Below are positions 53,698-62,579 of a DNA stretch of 64,000 nucleotides, in pieces. The position numbers were made by a program, and so were the translations under genes. Numbering within the stretch: the stretch's first letter is position 1; each line of letters opens with the position of its first letter. The stretch comes from SbD1 sp039679945 (lineage in GTDB: Bacteria; Desulfobacterota; Syntrophobacteria; Syntrophobacterales; Syntrophobacteraceae), in the NCBI GenBank assembly GCA_039679945.1, contig JBDKTY010000132.1, positions 1 to 64,000 on the forward strand, given 5' to 3'. Under the pieces are notes generated by a model. That model was not told where the DNA came from and searched no databases. It was given only the letters and a program-made list of their open reading frames with translations.

Positions 53698-54018
53698 TCA
53701 TTTTCCACCATCGTCGAGGATTCCGGCCGGAACTCCGAGCCTGCGCGGAGTGAGGCATACCCTGTAGACGGGTATCCCGCACGTCGGCACATGCTCGATC
53801 AATCCGTGAGAAATGAGTTCACCGATGAGTGATTGCGACTCCTCTTCGGTTTGCATTAAATAACCGGCAACTTGCTCGCGGGTGGCCCCTCCGGTCACGA
53901 TCATCCATCGGAGAAACAGCTTGAGCGATTCGGGAAATCCGAGCACCTCGGCGACCGTCAAATCGGAAACGGTGCCGACTTCGCGTAGATCCTCGCGGAT
54001 CCGATCCAGGGTAGTCAT
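53698..54018 (-). CDS. Small winged-helix-like protein
   Basis: 106 residues starting MTTLDRIREDLREVG. The middle part (FLRWMIVTGGATREQVAGYLMQTEEESQSLIGELISHGLIEH) reads as a helix-turn-helix with winged-helix spacing, followed by a short beta tail (PVYRVCLTPRRLG). This suggests a small DNA-binding or protein-interaction module. No signal peptide. Divergent from the GGDEF gene at 54350; the 330-bp spacer carries the promoters and nothing else recognised. Confidence 0.65.
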   Translation of the reverse strand: MTTLDRIREDLREVGTVSDLTVAEVLGFPESLKLFLRWMIVTGGATREQVAGYLMQTEEESQSLIGELISHGLIEHVPTCGIPVYRVCLTPRRLGVPAGILDDGGK

Positions 54019-54349
54019 GAATACATTCTCCCGCTTCGGTTCTTCAGCGGCTTTTATTTACTACACATGGCCCCGATTCGAAATGGTCTGTTTTCGGGAA
54101 GCCGTCGGATGGTGGATGATGATAGCGTTGGTTCTTTTGCAAATTCTGCTAATACTGCTAATATAAGAGATCCGGATCACGGATGATTCCGATCCATGCC
54201 TGGTTGCCACCCGATGAAGTTACCCCGATGTGCCGAAGATCGACAACCTCCACTCATGCTTCGGCACACAGGCGCGAATTTGCCGCGGCGGGTCCGGCGG
54301 ATGGTTGGTCGAATATCCGAAGCGAGTTTAACCGATTACAGGGGAAGTA

Positions 54350-55396
54350 TTGTCCACAATGACCGCATCCCCGGAAGAAATTACATCCCGGCTCAAGTTA
54401 GAGCACGAAATCTACGCCGATTTGGCGAGGACGCTCACTTCGACACTCGACCTCTCCGAAGTGCTGCAGATTATCATGCGAAAAGTGGGAGAATTGATTG
54501 CCCCGAGAAACTGGTCTCTCCTTCTCATGGAACCCGATGGCGAACATCTCCGGTTCGAACTTGTGACGGGAGAAGGTGACGATGTCCTCACCGGCCTCCG
54601 CCTCAATGTCGGGGAGGGAATCGCCGGATGGGTGGCGCGCAACGGCGAGGCGATCCTGATCGAAGACGTGCAAAAGGACCCGAGATTCTGTGCCCGGTTC
54701 GATCAATTGTCGTGTTTCGAAACACGCTCGATCATTTGCGTACCTCTGAAAAGCCGGGGAAGAGTGCTCGGCGTCGTGGAGCTTATCAACCGACTGGAGC
54801 AGGCCTCCTTTACCGAAAGGGACATGCATTCGCTGCAGACGATCGCCGAGTACGCCGCAATCGCGATAGCCAATGCCGATCTGTATCGGAAAGCGCAGTG
54901 GCTTTCCATCACCGACGACCACACCTCCCTCTTCAACGTGCGCTACCTCTACGATGCGCTGGATGGCGTACTGCGGTCCGCGGATGATGAAGGCAGCGAG
55001 GTCTGCATGGTTTTCTTCGATCTCGACCGGTTCAAGCGCGTGGTGGATTCCTACGGCCATCAACTCGGGAGCAAGGTGCTGCGCGAAGTCGGATTTCTGC
55101 TTCGGAAACTGGTCCGCCCCGAGGATATTCCCGTTCGCTATGGGGGTGATGAGTTCTTAATCCTGATGCCGCACACGACGAAGGAGGAAGCCCTCCTTTT
55201 CGCGGGCCGTATTCGAGAGCGGATAAAATCGAATGTGTTTCTTACCGAGGAAGGCATCAATATCAACGTCACCGCTTCCTTCGGTGTGGCCTGCTATCCC
55301 CGGGATGCTCGGGACAAGACTGAACTCCTGAAGCTCGCCGATTCGGCCATGTATAAAATAAAAGAAACCACGCGCGATTCGATCGGATCAGCTTGA
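54350..55396 (+). CDS. GAF-GGDEF diguanylate cyclase
   Basis: 348 residues. A GAF domain covers about 20-180 (LDLSEVLQIIMRKVGELIAPRNWSLLL, VARNGEAILIEDVQKDPRF) and a GGDEF domain about 190-345. The active-site motif RYGGDEFLI is intact and the RxxD inhibitory site RPED lies five residues before it (RPEDIPVRYGGDEF), so product feedback is expected. It makes cyclic di-GMP from GTP in the cytoplasm; the GAF ligand is unknown. The TTG at 54350 lies 4 bases after GGGGA; ATG 54359 is an alternative. Confidence 0.92.
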   Translation: MSTMTASPEEITSRLKLEHEIYADLARTLTSTLDLSEVLQIIMRKVGELIAPRNWSLLLMEPDGEHLRFELVTGEGDDVLTGLRLNVGEGIAGWVARNGEAILIEDVQKDPRFCARFDQLSCFETRSIICVPLKSRGRVLGVVELINRLEQASFTERDMHSLQTIAEYAAIAIANADLYRKAQWLSITDDHTSLFNVRYLYDALDGVLRSADDEGSEVCMVFFDLDRFKRVVDSYGHQLGSKVLREVGFLLRKLVRPEDIPVRYGGDEFLILMPHTTKEEALLFAGRIRERIKSNVFLTEEGININVTASFGVACYPRDARDKTELLKLADSAMYKIKETTRDSIGSA

Positions 55397-55705
55397 GGCA
55401 CGGTGTACGGACACAACTCCCACCAGGTGGTTAATTCAGTCCCGAACGAAAAGCTTAATCGCGCTCCTGTCGATCCCGTGCTTTTTCATGCGATACCGGA
55501 CGGCGGCCCCGTTGACTCCGGGCACAAGAACCGTCCGCGTCCGGTTGCCATGGCACTGGACGAGCGCGTTTGCCGGGGTCTGCTTATCACTCGGAGGACC
55601 GGGGCGCCTCACCGCCGGCGTTGATTCCACATCGCCGAAATCCGGCTTGCGCCGGGTCGTCGCGGCCTCGGGGCACGCAAGAAGGATCGGTCCTTCCTCG
55701 AAGGC

Positions 55706-56998
55706 TCACAGCTCCCTGGAAATCCGTACATGGAAGACCGTCCCGCCCCGAGGGCCCGCCTCCACGGTGACTTCCCCCTTGTGAATCTCCACGATTTCCT
55801 TGATGATCGCCAGTCCCAATCCCGTTCCCTCGATTCCTTCCGAGCTGCTTTGCCTCTGGAACAGGTTAAAGATCGTCCCGCTCTGCCCGGCCTTGATCCC
55901 GACCCCATCATCGCTTACCGTGAAATGATGATACTTCTCGGAGCAGTCGTAGAAGATTTCGATCCTGGAAAGCCCGTCACCGCCGTACTTCACGGCATTA
56001 TCGATCAGGTTTCTGAAGACCCTGAGAATAGAGATTTTGTCCGCGCGAACCACGGGGCACGCGGTGGGTTCAACCAGGCGAACCTGGCGAACCCGCAATC
56101 TTGCCGAGAATTCGTCACGCAGCATTTGGAAGATTTCTTCCATTTGGACGGGCTCTACCTTGAGCGGGGTCTCCTTGGTGGTGATGAACACGTTGATCGC
56201 ATCGACAAGGGAGGCCACATGCTCCGAGGCTTTCATAATCTGCTCGCAGATGCCGGCCCCCTTCTCGCCCAGAAGTTGCCCGTAGTTTTTCTGCAGCAGT
56301 CTCGTGAGCCCATATATACCGATGGAAGGACTCTTCAGGTCATGGGCAACCGAGTAGGCAAAGATCTTAAGCTTTTCCGAGCTTATGCGAAGTTCCTCGG
56401 TAACCCGTCCCCGCTCGGCGACCTCCTGCTCGAGATTCCTGTTCGCACTGGCAAGATCGGCGGTGCGCATCGCGACGCGCCTCTCGAGTTCGTCATGGGC
56501 CTTTTGGAGCACTTCCTCGGCCATCTTGCGCTCGGTTATATCCAGCGTGACCCCAACCAATCCGGCTACCTCTCCATCGGAATCCGTAAAGATTCCCTTG
56601 GTTATGATAACGTCCCGTTTTGATCCGTCCGGGTGTGTAAGCGTGGCCTCATACATCTTCTCTCCGGGGTTGGCGAAAAGCTCGGCATCATGCTGCTCGT
56701 ACCGGGCGGCGATCTGGCTCGGGAATACGTCGGCTGTCGTCTTTCCGACTATTTCGTCCCTGCCCATTCCGAGGCGCCGTTCAAAAGCCTTGTTACATCC
56801 CAGATAAGTGCCGTTTCTGTTCTTATAGAAAATAGGATTCGGAATCGTATCGATAAGGGTCTGCAGAAAGCGGAGCTGATCCTGGAGGGGCTTCGCGATA
56901 TTGCAGTGGTCCCTTACCATTGACTCCAGATCTGAAATCCTGTTCCGGAGCCTTTCAAGCTCCGCTTCCAAACCTGATCCCCTTTTATCGCCATGCAT
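55706..56998 (-). CDS. PAS-domain sensor histidine kinase, soluble
   Basis: 430 residues. ATG 56998 has GGGGAG 8 bases upstream, so the TTG at 57019 is not needed. A coiled start (ELERLRNRISDLESMV) precedes PAS/PAC (about 40-160, LIDTIPNPIFYKNRNGTYLGCNKAFERRLG). A linker helix leads to HisKA with the variant H-box SVAHDLKSPSIGIYGLTRLL, then HATPase (FRNLIDNAVKYG, DDGVGIKAGQSG, GIEGTGLGLAIIKEIVE). No membrane segment. No receiver gene is adjacent; a CheX gene lies 560 bp upstream on the same strand. Confidence 0.9.
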   Translation of the reverse strand: MHGDKRGSGLEAELERLRNRISDLESMVRDHCNIAKPLQDQLRFLQTLIDTIPNPIFYKNRNGTYLGCNKAFERRLGMGRDEIVGKTTADVFPSQIAARYEQHDAELFANPGEKMYEATLTHPDGSKRDVIITKGIFTDSDGEVAGLVGVTLDITERKMAEEVLQKAHDELERRVAMRTADLASANRNLEQEVAERGRVTEELRISSEKLKIFAYSVAHDLKSPSIGIYGLTRLLQKNYGQLLGEKGAGICEQIMKASEHVASLVDAINVFITTKETPLKVEPVQMEEIFQMLRDEFSARLRVRQVRLVEPTACPVVRADKISILRVFRNLIDNAVKYGGDGLSRIEIFYDCSEKYHHFTVSDDGVGIKAGQSGTIFNLFQRQSSSEGIEGTGLGLAIIKEIVEIHKGEVTVEAGPRGGTVFHVRISREL

Positions 56999-57019
56999 CG
57001 AGACTCTCCCCGACTCCAA

Positions 57020-57578
57020 TAGTTATCCGGCAAACCGATCAACCGAGCGAGCCTCGCCGGTTTTCGCCGTCGCACTTCCGCCGGATCTCCCCTTTGTGTC
57101 TCTTCAGAGCAAACAGCCTGCCAAACCCGAACCAGCCGCAACACGGCTTTCCAAGCGCTCCCGCGTGAGTTGTACACCATATTGCCGCCATTGGCCTGAA
57201 CAGATTTGTATCGTGGGAAGGAAATAAGATTCATTTTTGTCGGAAAAGGGCCGTCCGCCGGTTGCATCGGCCCGATTTCCAGTCTCGCGCGCAAGCGCCC
57301 GCTTTCCGCGTCACGCGGTTCCGCGCGCCTTTGGCGGGCATCCCGCGATACCATTCCGGACGCAAGCCGGGTCTACTCTGTTGAGATGGTTATAAGAAGC
57401 CGGGTCCACATTTTACGGGGATGAGGCAGGCCACACCCCGCGATGAAGACCATGAAAAAAACGCGGGCAGCACGCGCGGCAGCCGCAATCCGTCGGAGCC
57501 GGCCACTCGCAGGAGGCGGGAAAGATTCTGTCCTTCAGCGGCGAAATCCGGGAATGAAAGTCACGGGATGGAACTTGG
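57020..57578. other. Intergenic region without a supported gene
   Basis: About 560 bp between CheX and the PAS kinase, both leftward. I see no coding sequence, repeat or clear hairpin worth naming. Confidence 0.4.
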
Positions 57579-58043
57579 TCATGGACCGCTCAGTGCAACT
57601 TCGATTATGAAGGTGCCTTTGCTTGTTTCGAATGGAATTGCCAGGCGCGGTCCCTTCGCGAGGTGCGTAATGGGATGGCTTTTGCCCGATAGAATTTTTG
57701 GTATTCCGGCCTGGAGATTGATTCCATCCTCGGCAAGACGCCTTCTGGCATCCCCGCAGATCATATTCGTCAACTCTCCCACCGCATCTTTTACTTCGTC
57801 ATTCAACTGCGAAAAAGTCTCGCCCAGGAGTTGCGAAGCCACACCGGTAATACAGGACTCGGTAAAGACCAGCGCCATTGATCCTTGTGCCTCGCCCGTA
57901 ATACTGATAATCGCCGAGACGTCGCCCATGGCGATATCATCTTTTTTTAAAAACGGCTTACCCGGTTTGGCGTCAAGGCCGGCCATCGTCTTCAGCACAT
58001 GCATGGCGGCGGCAAGAAAAGGGTTGATCACTTTAACGTTCAT
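57579..58043 (-). CDS. cheX: CheX-like chemotaxis phosphatase
   Basis: 154 residues. The start MNVKVINPFLAAAMHVLKTM is diagnostic of CheX, as is GDVSAIISITGEAQGSMALVF. The phosphatase motif E-x-x-N is intact in DAVGELTNMICGDA. CheX proteins dephosphorylate CheY-type receivers. ATG 58043 is chosen although its ribosome site is weak, because longer starts add non-homologous residues. The nearest receivers are in the decayed locus at 49.5 kb, so its target is likely elsewhere. Confidence 0.9.
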   Translation of the reverse strand: MNVKVINPFLAAAMHVLKTMAGLDAKPGKPFLKKDDIAMGDVSAIISITGEAQGSMALVFTESCITGVASQLLGETFSQLNDEVKDAVGELTNMICGDARRRLAEDGINLQAGIPKILSGKSHPITHLAKGPRLAIPFETSKGTFIIEVALSGP

Positions 58044-58541
58044 CAGACGTACCCTATTGCAAACCCGGGGCAGGTCCAGCGTGGCTGTTCCCGGGTTTTT
58101 GGCGATTATAAGCCGGAGCCATGAGGTCGTTTGACCAGGATCGGTATAGCGACTATCGCCACGGGGCCGATGCTTCAATCCTGGTTGAGGAAGAAAAATG
58201 GCTGCCGGCCAGGAATTGCATATCCGCTATATTTCACGCCGCCAATGCGGCGACAGGCGCGGGAAACAGATCAAGCAATACGCAACCCCGCTTCTTTTCC
58301 GGTTTTGGCAAAATTCCGCGGTTGCCCCTCGATAAAGTCCGCTCCGCGGTATTCGAGGCGGACTTTCCCGTGCACGGGCGCCTCTTGTGAACAGTTTTTT
58401 TAGCAGTATCAGGTGGTTATATTGTTTACGGGCTCCCCCCCCGTCATTCCGGAGAGAGCCGGAAGCAGCACTTACACATTGCACAAGTTGAATATCATAA
58501 TTCCCTAAAGCATCTCAGTCAATCATAGTCTGGCGATACGT
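58044..58541. other. Intergenic region without a supported gene
   Basis: About 500 bp between the leftward cysteine desulfurase and CheX genes; no convincing coding sequence, repeat or terminator was seen. Confidence 0.35.
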
Positions 58542-59684
58542 TCAATACGGCCCGGTCCGAATCTTGCCGACTGCCCGCGTCACCCGTTCCACGGCACGGT
58601 CGATATCCTCCGGGACCGTATAGCGTCCGACCGAAAACCGTATGGTTCCCATTGCGTATTCGACAGGGACATGCATTGCCTTCAGTACTGAGGAAATATC
58701 CATGTGGTCGCTGTGGCAGGCCGCTCCGGCGGAGACCGCGACATCCGTTAGTGCCGAGATAAGGCTGTTTGCAGCCATTGCCCTGAAGCTGATGCTGGAG
58801 GTATTCGGAAGTCTGGCGGAAGGGTGGCCGTTGATCCTGATATCTGGGAATTTGGCCATGAGACCGGCTTCGAGCCGATCCCGCATGATTTGCATGTGTT
58901 GCCGATACGTTCTTAAATTGCCGTGGATAATCTGGCAAGCCTCGCCGAGCCCCACAATATGAATGGTATTTTCAGTGCCCGCCCGCAGGTTCATCTCATG
59001 GTTTGCCCCGTGGATAAGCTTTTCCAATTGCGTACCGGAGCGGATATAAAGGGCCCCTATACCCTTTGGGGCATAAAGTTTATGCCCGGCAACAGACAGG
59101 AGGTCAACTCCCAGTTCTTCCACATTGACGGGGATTTTGCCGATGGACTGCGCCGCATCCGTATGGAACAGCACACCGCGATGATGAACGATTTCAGCGA
59201 TTTCCCCAATGGGCTCGACAGTCCCCACCTCGTTGTTCGCGTGCATGATGGAAACGAGAATAGTCTTGGGCGTAATTGCCCGTTCGACCTGTTCGGGATC
59301 GACAATCCCGTGTTCGTCGACCGGAAGATACGTTATCCGGAATCCCTTATCCGCCAGGAACCGGCACACTTCCAGGACCGCCGGATGTTCGATGGTTGAA
59401 GTGATTATGTGGTCGCCCCGGGAAGCGGCGGCAAACGCCGCCCCCTTGATGGCATAATTGTTCGACTCGCTTCCACCACTTGTGAACACGATCTCTTCAG
59501 CACGACAGCCGAGCATTTCAGCGACCCGGCGGCGCGAATGTTCAACAGCCTCCCGGGCGATCGCCCCAAACACATGCGAACTCGAAGGATTCCCGAAATG
59601 CTCATGAATAAAGGGCAGCATCGCCTCCGCCACCATGGAGTCGATCGGAGTAGTGGCATTATAGTCCAGATAAATGGGCTTCAT
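58542..59684 (-). CDS. Cysteine desulfurase, NifS/IscS type
   Basis: 380-residue PLP enzyme that removes sulphur from cysteine. It has H100 in STIEHPAV, the PLP lysine K202 (SVAGHKLYAPKG) and the active cysteine C323 in VSAGAACHSD; HGANHEMNLRAGTENT matches the family's HGGGQE-RAGTEN block. Length and motif place it with group I NifS/IscS. It is the last gene of a leftward run with the nucleotidyltransferase fusion, XdhC and a CoA ligase. No IscU or IscA gene is adjacent. Context suggests sulphuration of a molybdenum cofactor (the XdhC-type step) rather than iron-sulphur assembly; this is inference. Confidence 0.93.
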   Translation of the reverse strand: MKPIYLDYNATTPIDSMVAEAMLPFIHEHFGNPSSSHVFGAIAREAVEHSRRRVAEMLGCRAEEIVFTSGGSESNNYAIKGAAFAAASRGDHIITSTIEHPAVLEVCRFLADKGFRITYLPVDEHGIVDPEQVERAITPKTILVSIMHANNEVGTVEPIGEIAEIVHHRGVLFHTDAAQSIGKIPVNVEELGVDLLSVAGHKLYAPKGIGALYIRSGTQLEKLIHGANHEMNLRAGTENTIHIVGLGEACQIIHGNLRTYRQHMQIMRDRLEAGLMAKFPDIRINGHPSARLPNTSSISFRAMAANSLISALTDVAVSAGAACHSDHMDISSVLKAMHVPVEYAMGTIRFSVGRYTVPEDIDRAVERVTRAVGKIRTGPY

Positions 59685-59750
59685 TGTCTATCTCCTCCAA
59701 CGATGGTCACTTCGGACATGAAAGCACCTCGCGACTGAAGAGGCCGGGAG

Positions 59751-61529
59751 TCAGTTGAATTTCTTACAGGACCACTCAGCGCCGCTTATCATCTTCACCA
59801 TAAAGCATGAACCATCCGGGTCAATCGGTTCATCGGTCTGGAAGAGATTTACACACCCATAATCCTGGGGAAGGTCGAGCAGCCTTTCAAGCGAGAGTCC
59901 CAGTGCCTGGCACAGGATAATGCGGTTTACGCCCGCATGCCCCACGATGGCGATGTTACCGCGGGTCGCGTGCAGTATGCCGAAGAGGGCCGGCACGACC
60001 CGCATCGCGACGTCGAGGAAGTTCTCTCCGCCGGGGGGGCGGAAGTGAACCATGTCCCGGCCGCGCTGTTCAAACTGTTCGGGAGAGCCCTCGCGCACGG
60101 CCTCAAAGGAAAGTCCATCCCATCCGCCCAGGCTGATTTCTCTTAAATCCGCGCGAGGTATGGGTGCGACCAGGTGAGGTTCGGCAATGATCCGGGCCGT
60201 CTCGGCCGATCGAAGGAGGTCGCTGCAGTATATGGCGGAAAGCGGCACATGGCGCAGTTCCTCTCTGAGCGCCTCCGCCTGTCCGACACCTTCGGGACTA
60301 AGCGGCAAGTCCACCTGCCCGATGAAGTGCTTTCCCGGGCCGGAAGGCCGGACCGCCCCGTGCCGCAAAAGGTAGATTTCTCTTTTTCCCTGGAAAGAGG
60401 CGGCATGAATCCCTCTTCCATGCCTCTCGATGATATACTCCACGGAAATCCCCAGGACGTTTTTCACCTGTTCGCTTATCGAGCGGGCTTTGTTCAACCG
60501 CCCCGTGATCTTCTCAGACATCCAGGGATGACGTTCAAATGCCTCGCCGAACCGCTCATCGAGAGAAACCAGCTTGTCTTTCCGCGCGTATTTATCGGCC
60601 AGGTGCACCAGTCCGGCTTCACTCAGAGGCTGGACTGAACAATCCAGGTCCGTGTGATTCTCCACGATTTTCGCCACGCTTTCATAACCCAGTTCGCGCA
60701 GCATTCGTGCTCCGGCTTCGGCATGCCGGGGCTGCCCTTTGGCGAGATCATGCAGAAGTCCGCCGGCTACCGCCAGCCCGGGGTTCAGGTTCAGCCCCAT
60801 CCGGTTGAGATAAACCGCCAGTATCCGTGCAAGCTCGGCAACCATCCGGCAGTGCGCCGTCACCTCTTCGGGAACGCCGTGCCGGAGCCAGAGAGCCCGG
60901 CATTCCGCCTCCGTGGGAATGCCTTCCCCACCGCAGTAAGCCCGCAGCTCCCGATAACCGTCCGGAGTGTCGAAATCCATTAAGGTACCCTGGTCCGGCA
61001 CATCCACATCCATGGCGGCATCCTCATGTTCGCTCAAAAAAGGCCGAAAGCCTCCCGGCGCATCCGGGTCGAGCGCGAGGACGGAAATGGCGGTGGATAT
61101 GAGAGGCGGATGGCCGCGGCGGCCAAGGAATCGGGGGTATATTATCGCGCAGGGATGGTCCTGATAGGCCTGAACAAGAGTTTTTATTGACAGCGCCTTG
61201 ACCGCCGGCATGTCCACCGGCAGCAGAAAAAAGGCCACGACTTCCTTTTCCAGGCTCTTCACCCCCGCAAGAATGGAGGACAGCATTCCACGGTCATAAT
61301 CGGGATTGAAAACCTCCCTCACACCCAGCTTCGCCAGAACGGGCGCAAGCGAGTCAGCCTGGTAGCCTGTCACAACCCTGATATCCTCGATGCCCGCCTC
61401 GCGAAAACGGGATACCGCCATATCGATCGCGGTGGAGCGCCCGACCGGCAGCAGGGGCTTGAATGTCCCCATCCGCGATGAATAGCCGGCGGCCAGAATG
61501 AGAGCCGCGATTCTTCCCACCGTTTTCAT
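59751..61529 (-). CDS. MobA-like nucleotidyltransferase-HD-histidine phosphatase fusion
   Basis: 592 residues in three domains. Residues 1-195: molybdopterin-cytidylyltransferase-type domain (ILAAGYSSRMGTFKPLLPVGRST, then GVKSLEKEVVAFFLLPVDMPAV). Residues about 215-370: HD hydrolase domain with His in TAHCRMVAELA and the HD pair in GGLLHDLAKG, plus HAEAGARML. Residues about 390-590: histidine phosphatase (phosphoglycerate-mutase-like) with the RHG motif LLRHGAV and a second His in IVGHAGVNR. The start ATG overlaps the XdhC stop by 4 bases. The order matches a family I know from Desulfovibrio vulgaris (DVU_1551-type NTP transferase), near an aldehyde oxidoreductase. The domain set implies CTP/GTP-dependent cofactor chemistry with phosphate removal; the reaction is not established. 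Confidence 0.85.
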   Translation of the reverse strand: MKTVGRIAALILAAGYSSRMGTFKPLLPVGRSTAIDMAVSRFREAGIEDIRVVTGYQADSLAPVLAKLGVREVFNPDYDRGMLSSILAGVKSLEKEVVAFFLLPVDMPAVKALSIKTLVQAYQDHPCAIIYPRFLGRRGHPPLISTAISVLALDPDAPGGFRPFLSEHEDAAMDVDVPDQGTLMDFDTPDGYRELRAYCGGEGIPTEAECRALWLRHGVPEEVTAHCRMVAELARILAVYLNRMGLNLNPGLAVAGGLLHDLAKGQPRHAEAGARMLRELGYESVAKIVENHTDLDCSVQPLSEAGLVHLADKYARKDKLVSLDERFGEAFERHPWMSEKITGRLNKARSISEQVKNVLGISVEYIIERHGRGIHAASFQGKREIYLLRHGAVRPSGPGKHFIGQVDLPLSPEGVGQAEALREELRHVPLSAIYCSDLLRSAETARIIAEPHLVAPIPRADLREISLGGWDGLSFEAVREGSPEQFEQRGRDMVHFRPPGGENFLDVAMRVVPALFGILHATRGNIAIVGHAGVNRIILCQALGLSLERLLDLPQDYGCVNLFQTDEPIDPDGSCFMVKMISGAEWSCKKFN

Positions 61530-62575
61530 CTGTTCTTTTCGGCCCGTACCTGGATCATCTCGGCCAGGATGCTGACGGCAATCTCCTCGGGTGTTTCCGC
61601 CCCGATCGCCAGCCCGACGGGCGAATGCACGCGCGCGAATGCATCCTCGCCAAACTCTCCCGTTTCAGCGAGTGCCTGGTAAATGATATCCCGTTTTCTC
61701 CTGCTCCCGATCATACCGATGTACCCGGCCTTCGTTCTCAAAGACTGGCTGAGCACGGTCTTGTCGTGAGCGTGCCCTCGGGTCACAATCACGATATAGC
61801 TGTCCTCATCCAGGGCAAATCCCGCCAGCGCATCCTCAAAAGTCCTCAGCACGACAACCTCATCAGCCGAAGCCATCCTTTCTCTGCTGGCGAATTCCTC
61901 CCGGTCATCGAGGACAACCGTTTTGAAGTCGACCAGCGGTGTCATGCGCGCCAGGGCCTGCCCCACATGGCCGGCCCCGAAAATGAAAGCGGTGCCGCGG
62001 TTGAACAGCGCTTCGATATAATACCGGCTACCCTCGAAATGGAGATATCCGTGCCTTTCTCCAAAAAGAGACTGGAGAAATCTCTTTCCATCCGGGAGAA
62101 GGTGCTCGTCGGCGCCCACAACCGAACCGTCGGCTCTCAGGAGCCACTGCGGCAGGATCGGACTGGAGCCGTCTTTCGACGGAGCCCTGGTGACCAGCCA
62201 TGCCCTTCTATTCACGGCCGATGAAAAGAAGATCTCCTCGTAAAGGTCCCGGTGGGTCCGAACCGAAGCATCCATGAATTGCAGGAGTATCCTCACGTTA
62301 CCCCCGCAGATCATCCCCATCTGCCCGGCATCATTCGCCGTGAGGTTGAATTCCTTGACGGTCGCGCACCTGTCGGCAAAAACCTCTTCGGACATCCGCC
62401 GCACCTGGGCCTCGACGATACCTCCTCCGACCGTTCCGCGGATACTTCCATCGGAGCGCACGATCATTCTCGCCCCGGTGGATCGCGGGGCCGAACCCGC
62501 GCGCATTAGAACGGTTGCGAGCACGAAGCTTTCACCCGACTCCAGCAGATTCACTATGCCACTAAATATATTCAT
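61526..62575 (-). CDS. XdhC-family molybdenum hydroxylase accessory protein
   Basis: 349 residues. Start MNIFSGIVNLLESGESFVLATVLMRAGSAPRSTGARMIV is typical of XdhC/CoxF N-termini; ATG 62575 is chosen over in-frame starts that would run into the preceding gene. The C-terminal Rossmann part has FGAGHVGQALARM and IVTRGHAHDKTVLSQSLRTKAGYIGMIGSRRKRD, both family signatures. XdhC proteins bind molybdenum cofactor and assist insertion of its sulphurated form into xanthine-dehydrogenase-type enzymes. It lies 4 bp after the CoA ligase gene and overlaps the transferase gene start by 4 bp, so the three are translationally coupled. No hydroxylase subunit is in the window. Confidence 0.93.
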   Translation of the reverse strand: MNIFSGIVNLLESGESFVLATVLMRAGSAPRSTGARMIVRSDGSIRGTVGGGIVEAQVRRMSEEVFADRCATVKEFNLTANDAGQMGMICGGNVRILLQFMDASVRTHRDLYEEIFFSSAVNRRAWLVTRAPSKDGSSPILPQWLLRADGSVVGADEHLLPDGKRFLQSLFGERHGYLHFEGSRYYIEALFNRGTAFIFGAGHVGQALARMTPLVDFKTVVLDDREEFASRERMASADEVVVLRTFEDALAGFALDEDSYIVIVTRGHAHDKTVLSQSLRTKAGYIGMIGSRRKRDIIYQALAETGEFGEDAFARVHSPVGLAIGAETPEEIAVSILAEMIQVRAEKNR

Positions 62576-62579
62576 TATT